Origin: Propionibacteriaceae bacterium | GTDB taxonomy: Bacteria > Actinomycetota > Actinomycetes > Propionibacteriales > Propionibacteriaceae | NCBI GenBank assembly: GCA_030532575.1 | Contig: JAUNKV010000020.1 | Span: 1-51,131, forward strand | Length of the DNA: 51,131 nt | Direction: 5' to 3' | Shown here: positions 28,108-37,226 of the stretch, in pieces | How positions within the stretch are numbered: position 1 is the first letter of the stretch | How the letters are laid out: every line of letters begins with the position of its first letter | The notes under the pieces: generated by a model | What the model saw: only the letters and a program-made list of their open reading frames with translations | What the model was told of the DNA's origin: nothing | The model's database searches: none | Program-made: the position numbers and the translations under genes

Positions 28108-29174
28108 TGGCCCGCCACCCATTCGGTGTAGAACAGCCCGATGGCGGTGGCCACGCAGAGACCGCAGATGATCCAGAACCGGATCACGACCGTCACCTCG
28201 GCCCAGCCGAGCAGCTCGAAGTGGTGGTGGATCGGGGACATCTTGAAGATCCGCTTGCCCTTGGTGAGCTTGAAGTAGCTCACCTGCAGCGCCACGGACC
28301 CGGCCTCCATGACGAACAGGAAGCCCAGCACCACCATCAGCAGCTCGGTGCGGGTGAGGATCGACAACCCGGCCAGGGCCGCGCCGATGGCCATCGAGCC
28401 GGTGTCACCCATGAAGATCTTCGCCGGCTTTGCATTCCACCACAGGAAACCGAAGCAGGAACCAGCCATCGCGAAGGCCACCACCGCCAGGTCATAGGGG
28501 TCGCGCACCTCGTAGCACAACGGCCCGATGCTGGAGCTGCGGCCGCACCACTGGTTGAACTGCCAGATGTTGACCAGGGTCAGTGCCGCAAAGACCAGCG
28601 TGGCACTGCCGGCGAGGAGACCGTCCAGCCCGTCGGTGAGGTTGGTGGCGTTCGGCCAGGCCATGAGCAGGAACACGATCCAGATCACCGCCAGGATGAA
28701 GGGCAGGTGCAGCCAGGGGATGTCGCGCAGGAAGGAGATGAACTGCGAGGCCGGCCTCAGTCCCCGCTCATCGGGGAAGTTGAGGGCCAGCACCGCGAAC
28801 GTGCCACCGATGAGGAACTGGCCGATGAGCTTGCCGCGGGCGGTCAGCCCGAGGGAACGTTCCTTGGAGATCTTGGCCCAGTCATCGAGGAAACCGAGGA
28901 AGCCCATCGCTGCGGTGACCCCGATCAGCAGCAGCCCTGAGACGGTGGGAGGCTGCCAGAGGATCAGGTGGGACAGGGCGTAGGCCAGTACCACGGAACC
29001 GACGATGACCACCCCACCCATCGTGGGGGTGCCGCGTTTGGTCAGGTGCTCCTGCGGCCCATCGTCACGGATGAACTGCCCGTACTGCCGCCTGGTCAGG
29101 AAGGCGATGAAACGTGGGGTGGTGAACAGGGTGATGAGCAGGGCCAGGGCACCTGCCAGCAGGATGGTCTTCAC
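28104..29174 (-). CDS. mraY: Phospho-N-acetylmuramoyl-pentapeptide transferase
   Basis: MraY makes lipid I from UDP-MurNAc-pentapeptide and undecaprenyl phosphate. The 356-residue membrane protein has about ten helices. Family motifs include KRGTPTMGG near the N-terminus, NATNLTDGLDGLLAG with catalytic Asp residues, FMGDTGSMAIG, and the histidine loop SPIHHHFELLGW. The GTG start overlaps the murF stop (GTGA). Confidence 0.97.
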   Translation of the reverse strand: MKTILLAGALALLITLFTTPRFIAFLTRRQYGQFIRDDGPQEHLTKRGTPTMGGVVIVGSVVLAYALSHLILWQPPTVSGLLLIGVTAAMGFLGFLDDWAKISKERSLGLTARGKLIGQFLIGGTFAVLALNFPDERGLRPASQFISFLRDIPWLHLPFILAVIWIVFLLMAWPNATNLTDGLDGLLAGSATLVFAALTLVNIWQFNQWCGRSSSIGPLCYEVRDPYDLAVVAFAMAGSCFGFLWWNAKPAKIFMGDTGSMAIGAALAGLSILTRTELLMVVLGFLFVMEAGSVALQVSYFKLTKGKRIFKMSPIHHHFELLGWAEVTVVIRFWIICGLCVATAIGLFYTEWVAGQ

Positions 29175-30604
29175 GCCTGCACCTCCCCCGTGCTCTCCAC
29201 CACGGCGCTGGCCACCTTCTCGAGACCGATGCCGCGCGACCCCTTGACCAACAGCACGTCCCCCGGCCCCAGGCGCAGCCGGGCAGCCTCGTCGCGGGTG
29301 GCGACCCGGGCACTGGCCCCCGCCTCCACCGCAGCGGCAACGACGATGGGGGCGTGTTGACCGACGGCCAGCAACTCATCCACCTCGAGATCAGCTGCCA
29401 GCTGCCCCGTCGCCGTGTGGTGTGCCGTGGTCATCGGCCCCAGCTCCAGCATGTCCCCCAGCACCGCGATGAGGCGGGCACCGGGGTGACGCTGCCGCTG
29501 CACCTCGGCCAGTTCACTCGCCGTGCGCAGGGCTGCGGCCATCGATTCGGGATTGGCGTTGTAGGCGTCGTTGAGCACGAGCCGGTCCTCACTGAGACGC
29601 AGCAGTTCCATGCGCCAGCTGGAGCGGGGCTGCGCCATGGAGAGCCGCTCGGCCACCGTGGTGATGTCCATGCCGACGGCGAGGGCCGCGGCCGCGGCCG
29701 CGAGTGCATTGCTCACCTGGTGGCGGCCGATCACCTGGAGTTGCACCGTGGCCTGCTCCACCACCTCACCCCGGCGGGCCACCAGGGTGAACCCCGCCTG
29801 GGAGGACTCATTGCACACCACGTCACGGGCGAGGACCTGCATCTGCCCATCCGGCAGCCCACCCTCACCGAACCAGGCCAGCCGGGCCGATGTCAGCGAG
29901 GCCATGTCGCGACAGGCCGGGTTGTCGGCATTGAGCACCGCCCACCCATCGGCGGCCAGGCCCGAGATGATCTCCGCCTTCGCCCTGGCGGTCTGGTCCA
30001 CCCCGCCGAACTCCCCGACGTGGGCGGCACCGACATTGAGCACCACCCCCACGTCAAGACCGACCAAGGAGGTCAACCACTCGATGTGGCCCACGCCCCG
30101 CGCGCCCATCTCGGAGACGAGGAAACGAGTGGCGTCACCAACCCGACAGGCGGTCAGGGGAACCCCGATCTCGTTGTTCTGGCTCCCGACGGGGGCCACC
30201 GTCTCCCCCTCGGCCTCCAGCACCTGGGCCAGCAGGTCCTTGGTGGAGGTCTTGCCGGAGGAGCCGGTGATCCCCAGGCTCAGCATCCCCCGCTCGCGCG
30301 CCTCACGCACGATCCCTCGCGCCAGACCGGACAGCCCGGCCACGCTCTCTTCGACCAGTAGATGGGGCACCTCGGCCCTCGTGAGGTGGGTGCCGAGCAC
30401 GGCGGCGGCTCCGGCTGACACGGCTTCGGGGGCGAAGTCGTGACCATCGACCCGCTCACCCGGGATGGCGACGAACAGGCTCCCGGGGGTGGCGTGACGG
30501 TTGTCGAGCACCACGTCGGGCCCCACCACGGCGTCCTCGCCGTAGAGCTCAACGGGAGTTGGTTGCATGAGCTCGACCAGTTCACTGAGCCGCCTGGCCC
30601 TCAT
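29171..30604 (-). CDS. murF: UDP-MurNAc-tripeptide--D-alanyl-D-alanine ligase
   Basis: MurF adds D-Ala-D-Ala to the UDP-MurNAc tripeptide. The 477-residue protein has the N-terminal domain with LDNRHATPGSLFVAIPG, a central ATPase domain with P-loop GSSGKT (residues 114-119) and QNNEIGVP. The C-terminal domain has NDAYNANPESM and VLGDMLELG. All three domains are intact. The ATG start overlaps the murE stop (ATGA). Confidence 0.97.
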   Translation of the reverse strand: MRARRLSELVELMQPTPVELYGEDAVVGPDVVLDNRHATPGSLFVAIPGERVDGHDFAPEAVSAGAAAVLGTHLTRAEVPHLLVEESVAGLSGLARGIVREARERGMLSLGITGSSGKTSTKDLLAQVLEAEGETVAPVGSQNNEIGVPLTACRVGDATRFLVSEMGARGVGHIEWLTSLVGLDVGVVLNVGAAHVGEFGGVDQTARAKAEIISGLAADGWAVLNADNPACRDMASLTSARLAWFGEGGLPDGQMQVLARDVVCNESSQAGFTLVARRGEVVEQATVQLQVIGRHQVSNALAAAAAALAVGMDITTVAERLSMAQPRSSWRMELLRLSEDRLVLNDAYNANPESMAAALRTASELAEVQRQRHPGARLIAVLGDMLELGPMTTAHHTATGQLAADLEVDELLAVGQHAPIVVAAAVEAGASARVATRDEAARLRLGPGDVLLVKGSRGIGLEKVASAVVESTGEVQA

Positions 30605-32118
30605 CGATCACGTCCTTCCATCTGGTGCCAGGCGTCCTGAGCAACCACCGCATCGTCGAAGGGAAGCACCTGGTCGCCGATCTGCTGGCCACGCTCGTGC
30701 CCCTTACCGAGGATGGCCACCACACTACCGCCACTGGCCGACCTCAGCGCCAACTCGATGGCGTGCCGTCGCCCCGCCTGCTCGATGACGCGGGCGCGGC
30801 CACCCTGTGAACCGCTCAACATCTGTGCTCGGATCGCAGCGGGGTCCTCGGTGCGGGGGTTGTCATCGGTCACGATCAAGAGGTCACTCAGACCAGCGGC
30901 GGCCTGCCCCATGAGGGGGCGCTTGGCCGCATCACGGTCACCGCCACAGCCCAGCACCGTGACCACCTCGTCGAATCCCTGCAGGGCCTCCAGGGTCGCC
31001 GTCACCGCCTGCGGGGTGTGAGCGAAATCCACCACGACGGTGGGGGCTCCAGCGGGCAGGGCGAGCACCTGCATCCGGCCGGGCACCTGAGCGCTGCGCA
31101 GGCCCTGCGTGATGACCTCGACCGGCACCTCCACCGCACGCGCCATCGCGAAGGCCACGGCTGCGTCGATCATGTTGTGCCAGCCGGGCATCGTCAGTTC
31201 CAGCCGCACCTGCCCCTGCGGGGTCTCCAGCAAGGCCCGCCCGCCCAGCGGTCGCACCGGGGCGTACTCCCCCAGCCGGTACCGGGACTGCCCGGTGGTG
31301 CCGACGGTGTGGACCTCCAGCCCCCGGGCCAGGCATCGCCGGGCGATCTCTTGGCCGTGTTCATCGTCGATCCACACCACCGCGTGGTCCAGCCGCTCGG
31401 GCGTGAACAGGGCCGCCTTGGCCTCGAAGTAGTCCTCCAGATCGCGGTGGAAGTCGAGATGGTCCCGCCCCAGGTTGAGGAAGGCCCCCACCGCGAAGCG
31501 CAGGGCATCGACCCTGGCAAGTGCCATCGCGTGGCTGGAGACCTCCAGGGCGACGGCCTGCGCGCCGTCCTCGGCGAAACGCGCCAGCAGACCTTGCAGG
31601 TCCGGGGCCTCCGGGGTGGTGACGGTGCTCCGGTCGGCCTCCAGCATCTGGGAGTCCAGCCGGAAACCGAGCGTGCCGACGGTGCCGACCCGGCGTCCCT
31701 CAGCCTGCAGGATCGCCTCCAGCAGCGCCACCGTGGTGGTCTTGCCGTTGGTTCCGGTGACCCCGAACAGCTGGAGCTGCTCCCCCGGCCGCCCGAAGAC
31801 CCTGGCGCTGAGTTCGGCGGCGTCCTGCCGCAGCCGGTGGCTCACCAGCACCGGCAGCCCGCAGCCTGCAGCCAGCTCCGCACCCTGCGGGTCGGTCAGG
31901 ATGGCCTGCGCCCCGGCCCTGGCCACCTGCTGGGCGAACCGCGCCCCGTGGGTGCGCGCCCCCGGCATGGCGATGTAGATCTCCCCGGGAAGCACCTGCC
32001 GGGAGTCGAGCCGGACCCCGGTCACCGGCGTTTTCGGCAGGTCGCCACCGAGCCCGAGCCCAGCGGCGAGCTGTTCGAGACCAATCCCTGGCACCTGTAC
32101 CGGTCGCACCGCACTCAC
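30601..32118 (-). CDS. murE: UDP-MurNAc-L-Ala-D-Glu--diaminoacid ligase
   Basis: MurE adds the third stem residue. The 505-residue protein has P-loop GTNGKT (residues 122-127), the carbamylated-Lys region (EAKAALF) and the substrate motif DDNPRTEDP. DNPR-type motifs are associated with diaminopimelate rather than lysine. All three domains are present. The GTG at 32118 overlaps the ftsI stop (GTGA). A second in-frame GTG at 32109 has GGGAG 8 nt upstream and is an alternative start. The frame extends further upstream into ftsI, but that part is not MurE-like. Confidence 0.96.
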   Translation of the reverse strand: MSAVRPVQVPGIGLEQLAAGLGLGGDLPKTPVTGVRLDSRQVLPGEIYIAMPGARTHGARFAQQVARAGAQAILTDPQGAELAAGCGLPVLVSHRLRQDAAELSARVFGRPGEQLQLFGVTGTNGKTTTVALLEAILQAEGRRVGTVGTLGFRLDSQMLEADRSTVTTPEAPDLQGLLARFAEDGAQAVALEVSSHAMALARVDALRFAVGAFLNLGRDHLDFHRDLEDYFEAKAALFTPERLDHAVVWIDDEHGQEIARRCLARGLEVHTVGTTGQSRYRLGEYAPVRPLGGRALLETPQGQVRLELTMPGWHNMIDAAVAFAMARAVEVPVEVITQGLRSAQVPGRMQVLALPAGAPTVVVDFAHTPQAVTATLEALQGFDEVVTVLGCGGDRDAAKRPLMGQAAAGLSDLLIVTDDNPRTEDPAAIRAQMLSGSQGGRARVIEQAGRRHAIELALRSASGGSVVAILGKGHERGQQIGDQVLPFDDAVVAQDAWHQMEGRDR

Positions 32119-34097
32119 TCCCAGGTGAGCGGTTCGTTCCGGGCCTTCGTCGCCGAGGGCAGGACGTTGTACCGGGGCAACGCCATCTGCAGGATGCTGT
32201 TGACCACGGGAAGGGCCAGCTGGCTGCCGAGGTTGCCATTGGTCGGGCGGTCGAGCACCACGTAGACCAGCAGCTGCGGATTCTCCGCAGGAGCCACCCC
32301 CACGAAGGAGGCCGTGTAGCCGTTGTAGCACTTGCAGTTCGCGTCGAAACGCTGCGCGGTGCCGGACTTGCCCGCAGTGCGGTAGCCGGGGATGGCACGT
32401 TCGCCGTCTCCGACCCCCGTGATGACCGATTCCATCATCTCCACCACCATCGCGGAGGCCTCCGGCGAGATCACCCGCCGTGAGGCGGGCTCGGCCAGGG
32501 GCACCGAGGTCCCATCGGCCCGGGTTGCGGACCGCAGGATACGAGGCTGGTGGTAGAGCCCACCGTTGACCGCCGCCCCCAGGGCCGCCCCCATCTGCAC
32601 GGCGGAAACCGACAGGCCCTGCCCGAAGGAGATCTGGTCACGGGTGTAGTCGGCCATCTCGGGTCCCGGGAGCTGCCCCGGGGTCTCGGCCGGAAGCCCG
32701 GTCCCCGGTTTGGCCCCCAGGCCGAAATTGGTGAAGTAGGAGTGGATGCTTTCCTTGTCCAGCTGGCGGGCCAGCTGGATGGTGCCGATGTTGGAGGACT
32801 TGGCGACGACCCCACGCGCGGTCAGCTTGATGGTGCCGTGCTCGAAGGAGTCGGAGACGTGCCCGGCCCCCGAGGCGATCCGGCTCGGCACCGTCAGTTC
32901 GGTGTCCGGGGTCACCAGGCCGGAGTCCGCCAGGGCGGCCATCGTGAGCACCTTCTGGGTGGAGCCCGGCTCGTAGGCCGCGCTCACCGATCGGTTGCCG
33001 AGGTCGCTGACATCAGCGGCCCCGGGGTTGGCCGAGTCGAAGGAGGGCGCGTTGGCCAGGGCCAGGATCTCCCCGTTGTTGACGTTCATCACCAGCGCGA
33101 TCCCGGTCTCGGCTCCCGACTGCCTGATGCTCTCAGCCAAGCGCTGCTCGACGAACCACTGCAGATCCGCATCCAGGGTGAGCGCGTAGGAGGTGCCGTT
33201 CACCGGCGGGGTGAGCACATTGGTGCCCAACGGGATGCGCCCGAAGGTGGAGCGGTCGTAAACCTCGGAACCGACGGTGCCCGCCAACTCCTCGTTCAGC
33301 GAACCCTCCAGCCCGGTGACCCCCTTGCCCTCGCCGTTGACGAAACCGATGACATTGCTGGCCAAGGTGTGGCTCGGGTAGGTGCGGATCGGGTCCGGTT
33401 CGGCGTAGAGGCCGTACCAGCGGCGCTTGCCGTCCCCGTCGATGCCCTTCTTCATGTCCGCCTCGATCTGGAGCCAGGTGGCGGCCGGGACCTTGCGGGC
33501 GATCACCTCGTAGCGGGAGTCCTTCTTCAGCAGGGTCTCCAGGTACTTCTCCTCGGAGCCTCCAAGGTGGGTGGCCAGGATCTTCGCCACCGCCTGCGGG
33601 GCCGCGTCGGCCTCCTGCTTCTTCTTCTCGTTCATCGCGCGGCGCTTGTCGGCCCCGTTGGTCTGGACCTGGTCCGGGTCAACCGTGATGAGCATCGCCG
33701 ATTCGGCACCGGCCAGCACCACGCCGTTGCGGTCCACGAGGTGACCGCGCTCCGGCAACAGCTCGCGCGTGTTCTGCATCTTGGCCGCGGCCTCCGCGGC
33801 GAAGGCCTGCGAGTCGAAGGTCTGCAGCTGCACCGCACGGAACACGCAACCGAGCAGCAGCACCGCCAGCGCCAGCATGAAGGCTCGGATGCGGAACCGG
33901 GAACGACCCACGGGCAGGTGTATCCCCTTGCGGTAGCGTCTTCCCTTCGCGGGACGACGGGTCGGGCGACCGGGAGGTCGGCTCGCACCGGAACCCGGGG
34001 CCCGCCTGTCGGCCGGGCGGGGCCTGGCGGCGCTCGACCTCACCCGGCCTGTGGCCGCGCGACGGCGCGGGGCTGAGCGCCCCTGACCGGCGCTCAT
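32115..34097 (-). CDS. ftsI: Septal peptidoglycan transpeptidase FtsI (PBP3)
   Basis: FtsI is the class B penicillin-binding protein of the divisome. The 660-residue protein has a long basic, Arg/Pro-rich cytoplasmic N-terminus (residues 1-70) and one membrane helix (~71-91). A dimerisation domain follows (~105-300), then the transpeptidase domain with active-site Ser379 in STQK (379-382), SSN (434-436) and KSGT (577-580). The ATG overlaps the ftsL stop codon (ATGA). Confidence 0.96.
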   Translation of the reverse strand: MSAGQGRSAPRRRAATGRVRSSAARPRPADRRAPGSGASRPPGRPTRRPAKGRRYRKGIHLPVGRSRFRIRAFMLALAVLLLGCVFRAVQLQTFDSQAFAAEAAAKMQNTRELLPERGHLVDRNGVVLAGAESAMLITVDPDQVQTNGADKRRAMNEKKKQEADAAPQAVAKILATHLGGSEEKYLETLLKKDSRYEVIARKVPAATWLQIEADMKKGIDGDGKRRWYGLYAEPDPIRTYPSHTLASNVIGFVNGEGKGVTGLEGSLNEELAGTVGSEVYDRSTFGRIPLGTNVLTPPVNGTSYALTLDADLQWFVEQRLAESIRQSGAETGIALVMNVNNGEILALANAPSFDSANPGAADVSDLGNRSVSAAYEPGSTQKVLTMAALADSGLVTPDTELTVPSRIASGAGHVSDSFEHGTIKLTARGVVAKSSNIGTIQLARQLDKESIHSYFTNFGLGAKPGTGLPAETPGQLPGPEMADYTRDQISFGQGLSVSAVQMGAALGAAVNGGLYHQPRILRSATRADGTSVPLAEPASRRVISPEASAMVVEMMESVITGVGDGERAIPGYRTAGKSGTAQRFDANCKCYNGYTASFVGVAPAENPQLLVYVVLDRPTNGNLGSQLALPVVNSILQMALPRYNVLPSATKARNEPLTWE

Positions 34098-34570
34098 GCC
34101 TCCCCCGTTCCGGCCTGGGCCTCGGGGCTGGGGGCCGTGGGCAGCGGGTCCTGCCCACGGCCCCGGGTGATGTAGGGGGCCTCGTCCCCCTGCACCACCC
34201 GGGGTTCACCGAGCAGCTGCCCCGTCGACAGATCGACGAAGGCGGGGAACGGGTTGGGCACCATGCCGAGCTCCGCGGCGCGCAGAGCCAGGGAGCCGGG
34301 GCTCGAGACCTCCTGCAGCTCGGAGGTCAGGGCCGCTTCCTGGTAGGACAGCGACGTCGCCTCCTTGCGCAGGGCCGACAGTTCACGCGACTGCGCCCCG
34401 ACCTGGGTGGTGACGATCATGACCGCCGCCATGCCCACCACGACGAGTCCCGCCACGAGGAGCAGGAAACCGAGGGTGGAGACGTTGGTCGGGGCGGCGA
34501 TGCGCAGCCGCCCCCGAGGTGTGGGGGTCGCCTCAGCGACTGCATCCCGGTCCAGGGTGGTGGTGGTCAC
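34094..34570 (-). CDS. ftsL: FtsL-like division protein
   Basis: The 158-residue bitopic protein has a cytoplasmic N-terminus, one membrane helix (residues ~32-54) and a coiled-coil segment (QSRELSALRKEATSLSYQEA, ~60-90). A Pro-rich tail follows. Topology and its place between rsmH and ftsI fit FtsL, which joins FtsQ and FtsB in the divisome. Sequence conservation in this family is low, so the name rests largely on context. The GTG start overlaps the rsmH stop (GTGA). Confidence 0.8.
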   Translation of the reverse strand: MTTTTLDRDAVAEATPTPRGRLRIAAPTNVSTLGFLLLVAGLVVVGMAAVMIVTTQVGAQSRELSALRKEATSLSYQEAALTSELQEVSSPGSLALRAAELGMVPNPFPAFVDLSTGQLLGEPRVVQGDEAPYITRGRGQDPLPTAPSPEAQAGTGEA

Positions 34571-35520
34571 GCTGCCTCCTTGATCCGTAGGGCGGCGCGG
34601 AGCCGGGCTGACGCCGCGCGGGGGTTGGTCTCGATCTCATGCTCATCCGGTTTCTCCGCCCCTCGGGTGAGGAGCTGGAGCTCGGGCCGCAGGTGGCCCG
34701 GCACGACGGGCATGTCGCGGGGGGCTCGGTCGTGGGCCAGGTCCGAGAACGCCTGCTTGACCTGCCGATCCTCCAGGGAGTGGTAGGACAGGACTGCGAT
34801 CCGTCCTCCCACGGCCAACGAACCCAGCGCTGCCGGGAGGAACCGGCTGAGCCCTCGCATCTCGTCGTTGACCTCGATGCGCAGAGCCTGGAAGGTGCGC
34901 TTGGCCGGGTGGCCTCCCCGGTGCCTGGCTGCGGCGGGGATGGCCTCGCAGATGACCTCCACCAGCTGGGCCGAGGTGGTGATCGGGGTTTGTCCCCGGC
35001 GGGCGACGATGGCCCCTGCGATCTGCCGGGCGAAGCGCTCCTCCCCGTAGCGCCGCAGGATCGTGGTGAGTTCAGCTGCGCTGCGGGTGGCCAGCACCTC
35101 GGCCGCGGTCGCCCCGACGGACTGGTCCATCCGCATGTCCAAGGGGGCATCCACCCGGTAGGCGAAGCCGCGCTCCTCGCGGTCGATCTGCAGGGAGCTC
35201 AGTCCAAGGTCGGCGAGGATCGCATCCGCTCTGGTCACCTCGAGATCGGCCAGGACATCGTCGATCTCGTCGTGGACGGCCTGCACCAGGGTGATCCGGT
35301 CGGTGAACCCGTCGAGCCGCTGCCTGGCCACCTCGAGCGCGTCACGGTCCCGGTCGATCCCGATGAGTCGCGCCCCGGGTGCCGCGTGGAGGATTGCCCT
35401 GGCGTGTCCGGCGAGCCCCAGGGTGCAGTCCACGTAGACGGAACCGGGGCGTTGGAGGGAGGGCCCGAGCAGCTCGACGATCCGCGCCAGCATCACTGGA
35501 TCGTGCACGTCGGTGAACAT
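34567..35520 (-). CDS. rsmH: 16S rRNA (cytosine1402-N4)-methyltransferase
   Basis: RsmH (MraW) methylates the ribosomal P-site cytosine with S-adenosylmethionine. The 317-residue protein starts with the typical HDPVMLARIVELL, has the SAM-binding YVDCTLGLAGHA loop and ILADLGLSSLQID, and ends with the conserved SYHSLEDRQVK segment. ATG 35520 has GGGAGGG 7 nt upstream. The open frame continues upstream but is not family-like. A 142-nt gap separates it from mraZ. Confidence 0.96.
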   Translation of the reverse strand: MFTDVHDPVMLARIVELLGPSLQRPGSVYVDCTLGLAGHARAILHAAPGARLIGIDRDRDALEVARQRLDGFTDRITLVQAVHDEIDDVLADLEVTRADAILADLGLSSLQIDREERGFAYRVDAPLDMRMDQSVGATAAEVLATRSAAELTTILRRYGEERFARQIAGAIVARRGQTPITTSAQLVEVICEAIPAAARHRGGHPAKRTFQALRIEVNDEMRGLSRFLPAALGSLAVGGRIAVLSYHSLEDRQVKQAFSDLAHDRAPRDMPVVPGHLRPELQLLTRGAEKPDEHEIETNPRAASARLRAALRIKEAA

Positions 35521-35662
35521 CGTTTGGCCCTCCCTTCCAACTGATTCCCCAAATTCCCCAAGCTGGGTCCCGTGGCGGGGGTTCCTCCACCGGATTCGCA
35601 CCTGGCCTCGGGGAAGAAAGGCCAGGGTCGCCCCCGGTGACGGACCGCCGTCACGGGCATCG

Positions 35663-36097
35663 TCACTGCCCCAGGTGGGACAGCAGTTCTGCGTCGAGTT
35701 CCGCGAAGCCGGCTTCCTGCTCCGCCTGGTACTCGGCCCAGAGGGTGGCGTCCCAGATCTCGGCACGGTTCATCGCGCCGATCACCACGACGTCACGGTC
35801 CAGACCGGCATAGGCGCGCAGGATCGGTGGGATCGTGATGCGCCCCTGCTTGTCCGGGACCTCGAAGCTGGCCCCTGCCGTCAGCATGCGCTGATAGTCA
35901 CGGACCTGCTTCACCGTGGTGGGAGCGGAACTGACCGGGGCCATGAGGGCCTCGAACGTCTCCTTCGGGTAGATGGCCAACGCACGCTCCTGCGTCCGTG
36001 TGACCACGAGCCCCTCCTCGAGGGCCTCGCGGAACTTCGCGGGCAGGATGAGCCGCCCTTTGTCGTCCAGCTTGGGCGTATGCGTCCCAAGGAACAT
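35663..36097 (-). CDS. mraZ: Transcriptional regulator MraZ
   Basis: MraZ is an AbrB-like DNA-binding protein that represses the dcw cluster by binding repeats upstream of its own gene. The 144-residue protein has two SpoVT/AbrB half-domains: residues ~5-50 (LDDKGRLILPAKFREAL) and ~78-122 (PDKQGRITIPPILRAYAGL), with the DxKGR motif in both. ATG 36097 gives the family N-terminus (FLGTHTPKLD). A row of MraZ-box-like repeats lies directly upstream. Confidence 0.96.
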   Translation of the reverse strand: MFLGTHTPKLDDKGRLILPAKFREALEEGLVVTRTQERALAIYPKETFEALMAPVSSAPTTVKQVRDYQRMLTAGASFEVPDKQGRITIPPILRAYAGLDRDVVVIGAMNRAEIWDATLWAEYQAEQEAGFAELDAELLSHLGQ

Positions 36098-36114
36098 CCG
36101 GGGCACCCCCTTCC

Positions 36115-36182
36115 CACCAAATCCCCTCCATTTTGCTCCACTGCCCACCACAATACCCCACTTCGCTCCACTTCTGCTCCAC
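36115..36182 (-). promoter_or_regulatory. MraZ-box array upstream of mraZ (seven TGGNG repeats)
   Basis: On the minus strand seven boxes TGG(A/G/T)G occur with regular spacing: their first bases are at 36181, 36170, 36160, 36150, 36140, 36130 and 36119 (steps of 11, 10, 10, 10, 10 and 11). Five are preceded by G (GTGGNG). MraZ of other bacteria binds short tandem repeats of this type with about one helical turn between them. A candidate -10 (TATTGT, minus strand, 36150-36155) lies inside the array, so bound MraZ would block transcription. Confidence 0.75.
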
Positions 36183-36253
36183 ACGGCTTGTGTTTTGCGG
36201 ATGCCCTAGGCTTCTTGGTCGTCGAAACTGTTTGGGCAAGACCGAGGAGACAC

Positions 36254-37225
36254 ATGAGCCACCCACCAGCTGCGACCATGACGCCCGGCGAGGCTGCGGA
36301 CCTTGCCAGACGCATCCAGAAGGCGATGAAGCAGGTCATCGTCGGCAAGCCCGAACAGATTCGGATGGCTGTCGTCGCACTGTTCGCGAAGGGCCATCTC
36401 CTCATCGAGGACGTCCCGGGTGTCGGCAAAACGGTCCTCGCGAAATCCTTGGGCCGGGCCATCGACGGCCATGTCAGCCGGATCCAGTTCACCCCCGACC
36501 TGTTGCCCAGCGATGTGACGGGCGTGTCGGTGTTCAACCAGGCCACCCGTGAGTTCGAGTTCAAGGCGGGCGGCATCTTCGCCAACGTGGTGCTGGGCGA
36601 CGAGATCAACCGGGCCTCGCCGAAGACCCAGTCCGCCCTGTTGGAGGCGATGGCTGAGGGGCAGGTCTCCGCCGACGGCCGGACCTACCGACTCACCGAG
36701 CCGTTCATGGTGGTCGCCACCCAGAACCCCATCGAGATGGAGGGCACCTATCCCCTCCCCGAGGCGCAGCGCGACCGGTTCATGGCGCGGATCGAGATGG
36801 GCTACCCGCCGCACGACTCCGAGGTCGCGATGCTGCAGGCCGCCGCCACCGGGGACAGCCTCGGTGCGGTGACCCCCGTGGCCACCGTCGCCCAGGTGCG
36901 CGAGGGCATCAAGGCGATGGAGACGGTCTACCTGGCCCCTGTCGTGAGTGACTACATCGTGCGCATCGTCGAGACCACCCGTTCCCACCCCGACCTCAGG
37001 CTTGGCGCGAGCCCCCGCTCCTCGGTCCACCTGATGCGGGCGGCCCGCGTCGAGGCCGCTCTGGCCGGTCGGGACTACGTGGTACCGGAGGACGTGCACT
37101 CACTGGTCGTCCCGGTCCTGTCCCACCGTGTGCTGCTGACCGTCGATGCGCAGGTGGCCCGCCAGGAGCACGAGGCCGTCCTCGCTCAGATCGCCGACTC
37201 CGTTCCCCGCCCCCACCGGAGCTGA
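36254..37225 (+). CDS. MoxR-family AAA+ ATPase
   Basis: The 323-residue protein has Walker A PGVGKT (in EDVPGVGKTVLA), Walker B (VLGDEINRA), sensor 1 (VVATQNP) and a MoxR lid domain. MoxR ATPases act as chaperones and are usually encoded with DUF58 and transglutaminase-like genes, exactly as here. ATG 36254 has GAGGAGA just upstream. The open frame extends far upstream through mraZ but is not family-like there. The DUF58 gene follows after a single base. Confidence 0.93.
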   Translation: MSHPPAATMTPGEAADLARRIQKAMKQVIVGKPEQIRMAVVALFAKGHLLIEDVPGVGKTVLAKSLGRAIDGHVSRIQFTPDLLPSDVTGVSVFNQATREFEFKAGGIFANVVLGDEINRASPKTQSALLEAMAEGQVSADGRTYRLTEPFMVVATQNPIEMEGTYPLPEAQRDRFMARIEMGYPPHDSEVAMLQAAATGDSLGAVTPVATVAQVREGIKAMETVYLAPVVSDYIVRIVETTRSHPDLRLGASPRSSVHLMRAARVEAALAGRDYVVPEDVHSLVVPVLSHRVLLTVDAQVARQEHEAVLAQIADSVPRPHRS

Positions 37226-37226
37226 G

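Noticed and set aside
35513-36253. A 570-codon frame that would extend moxR upstream through mraZ
   Set aside because: Only the part from ATG 36254 is MoxR-like, and that ATG has a good ribosome binding site. The extension is the antisense shadow of mraZ.
20253-36254. Absence of ftsA from the division cluster
   Set aside because: Actinobacteria normally lack FtsA and use SepF and other anchors, so this is expected.
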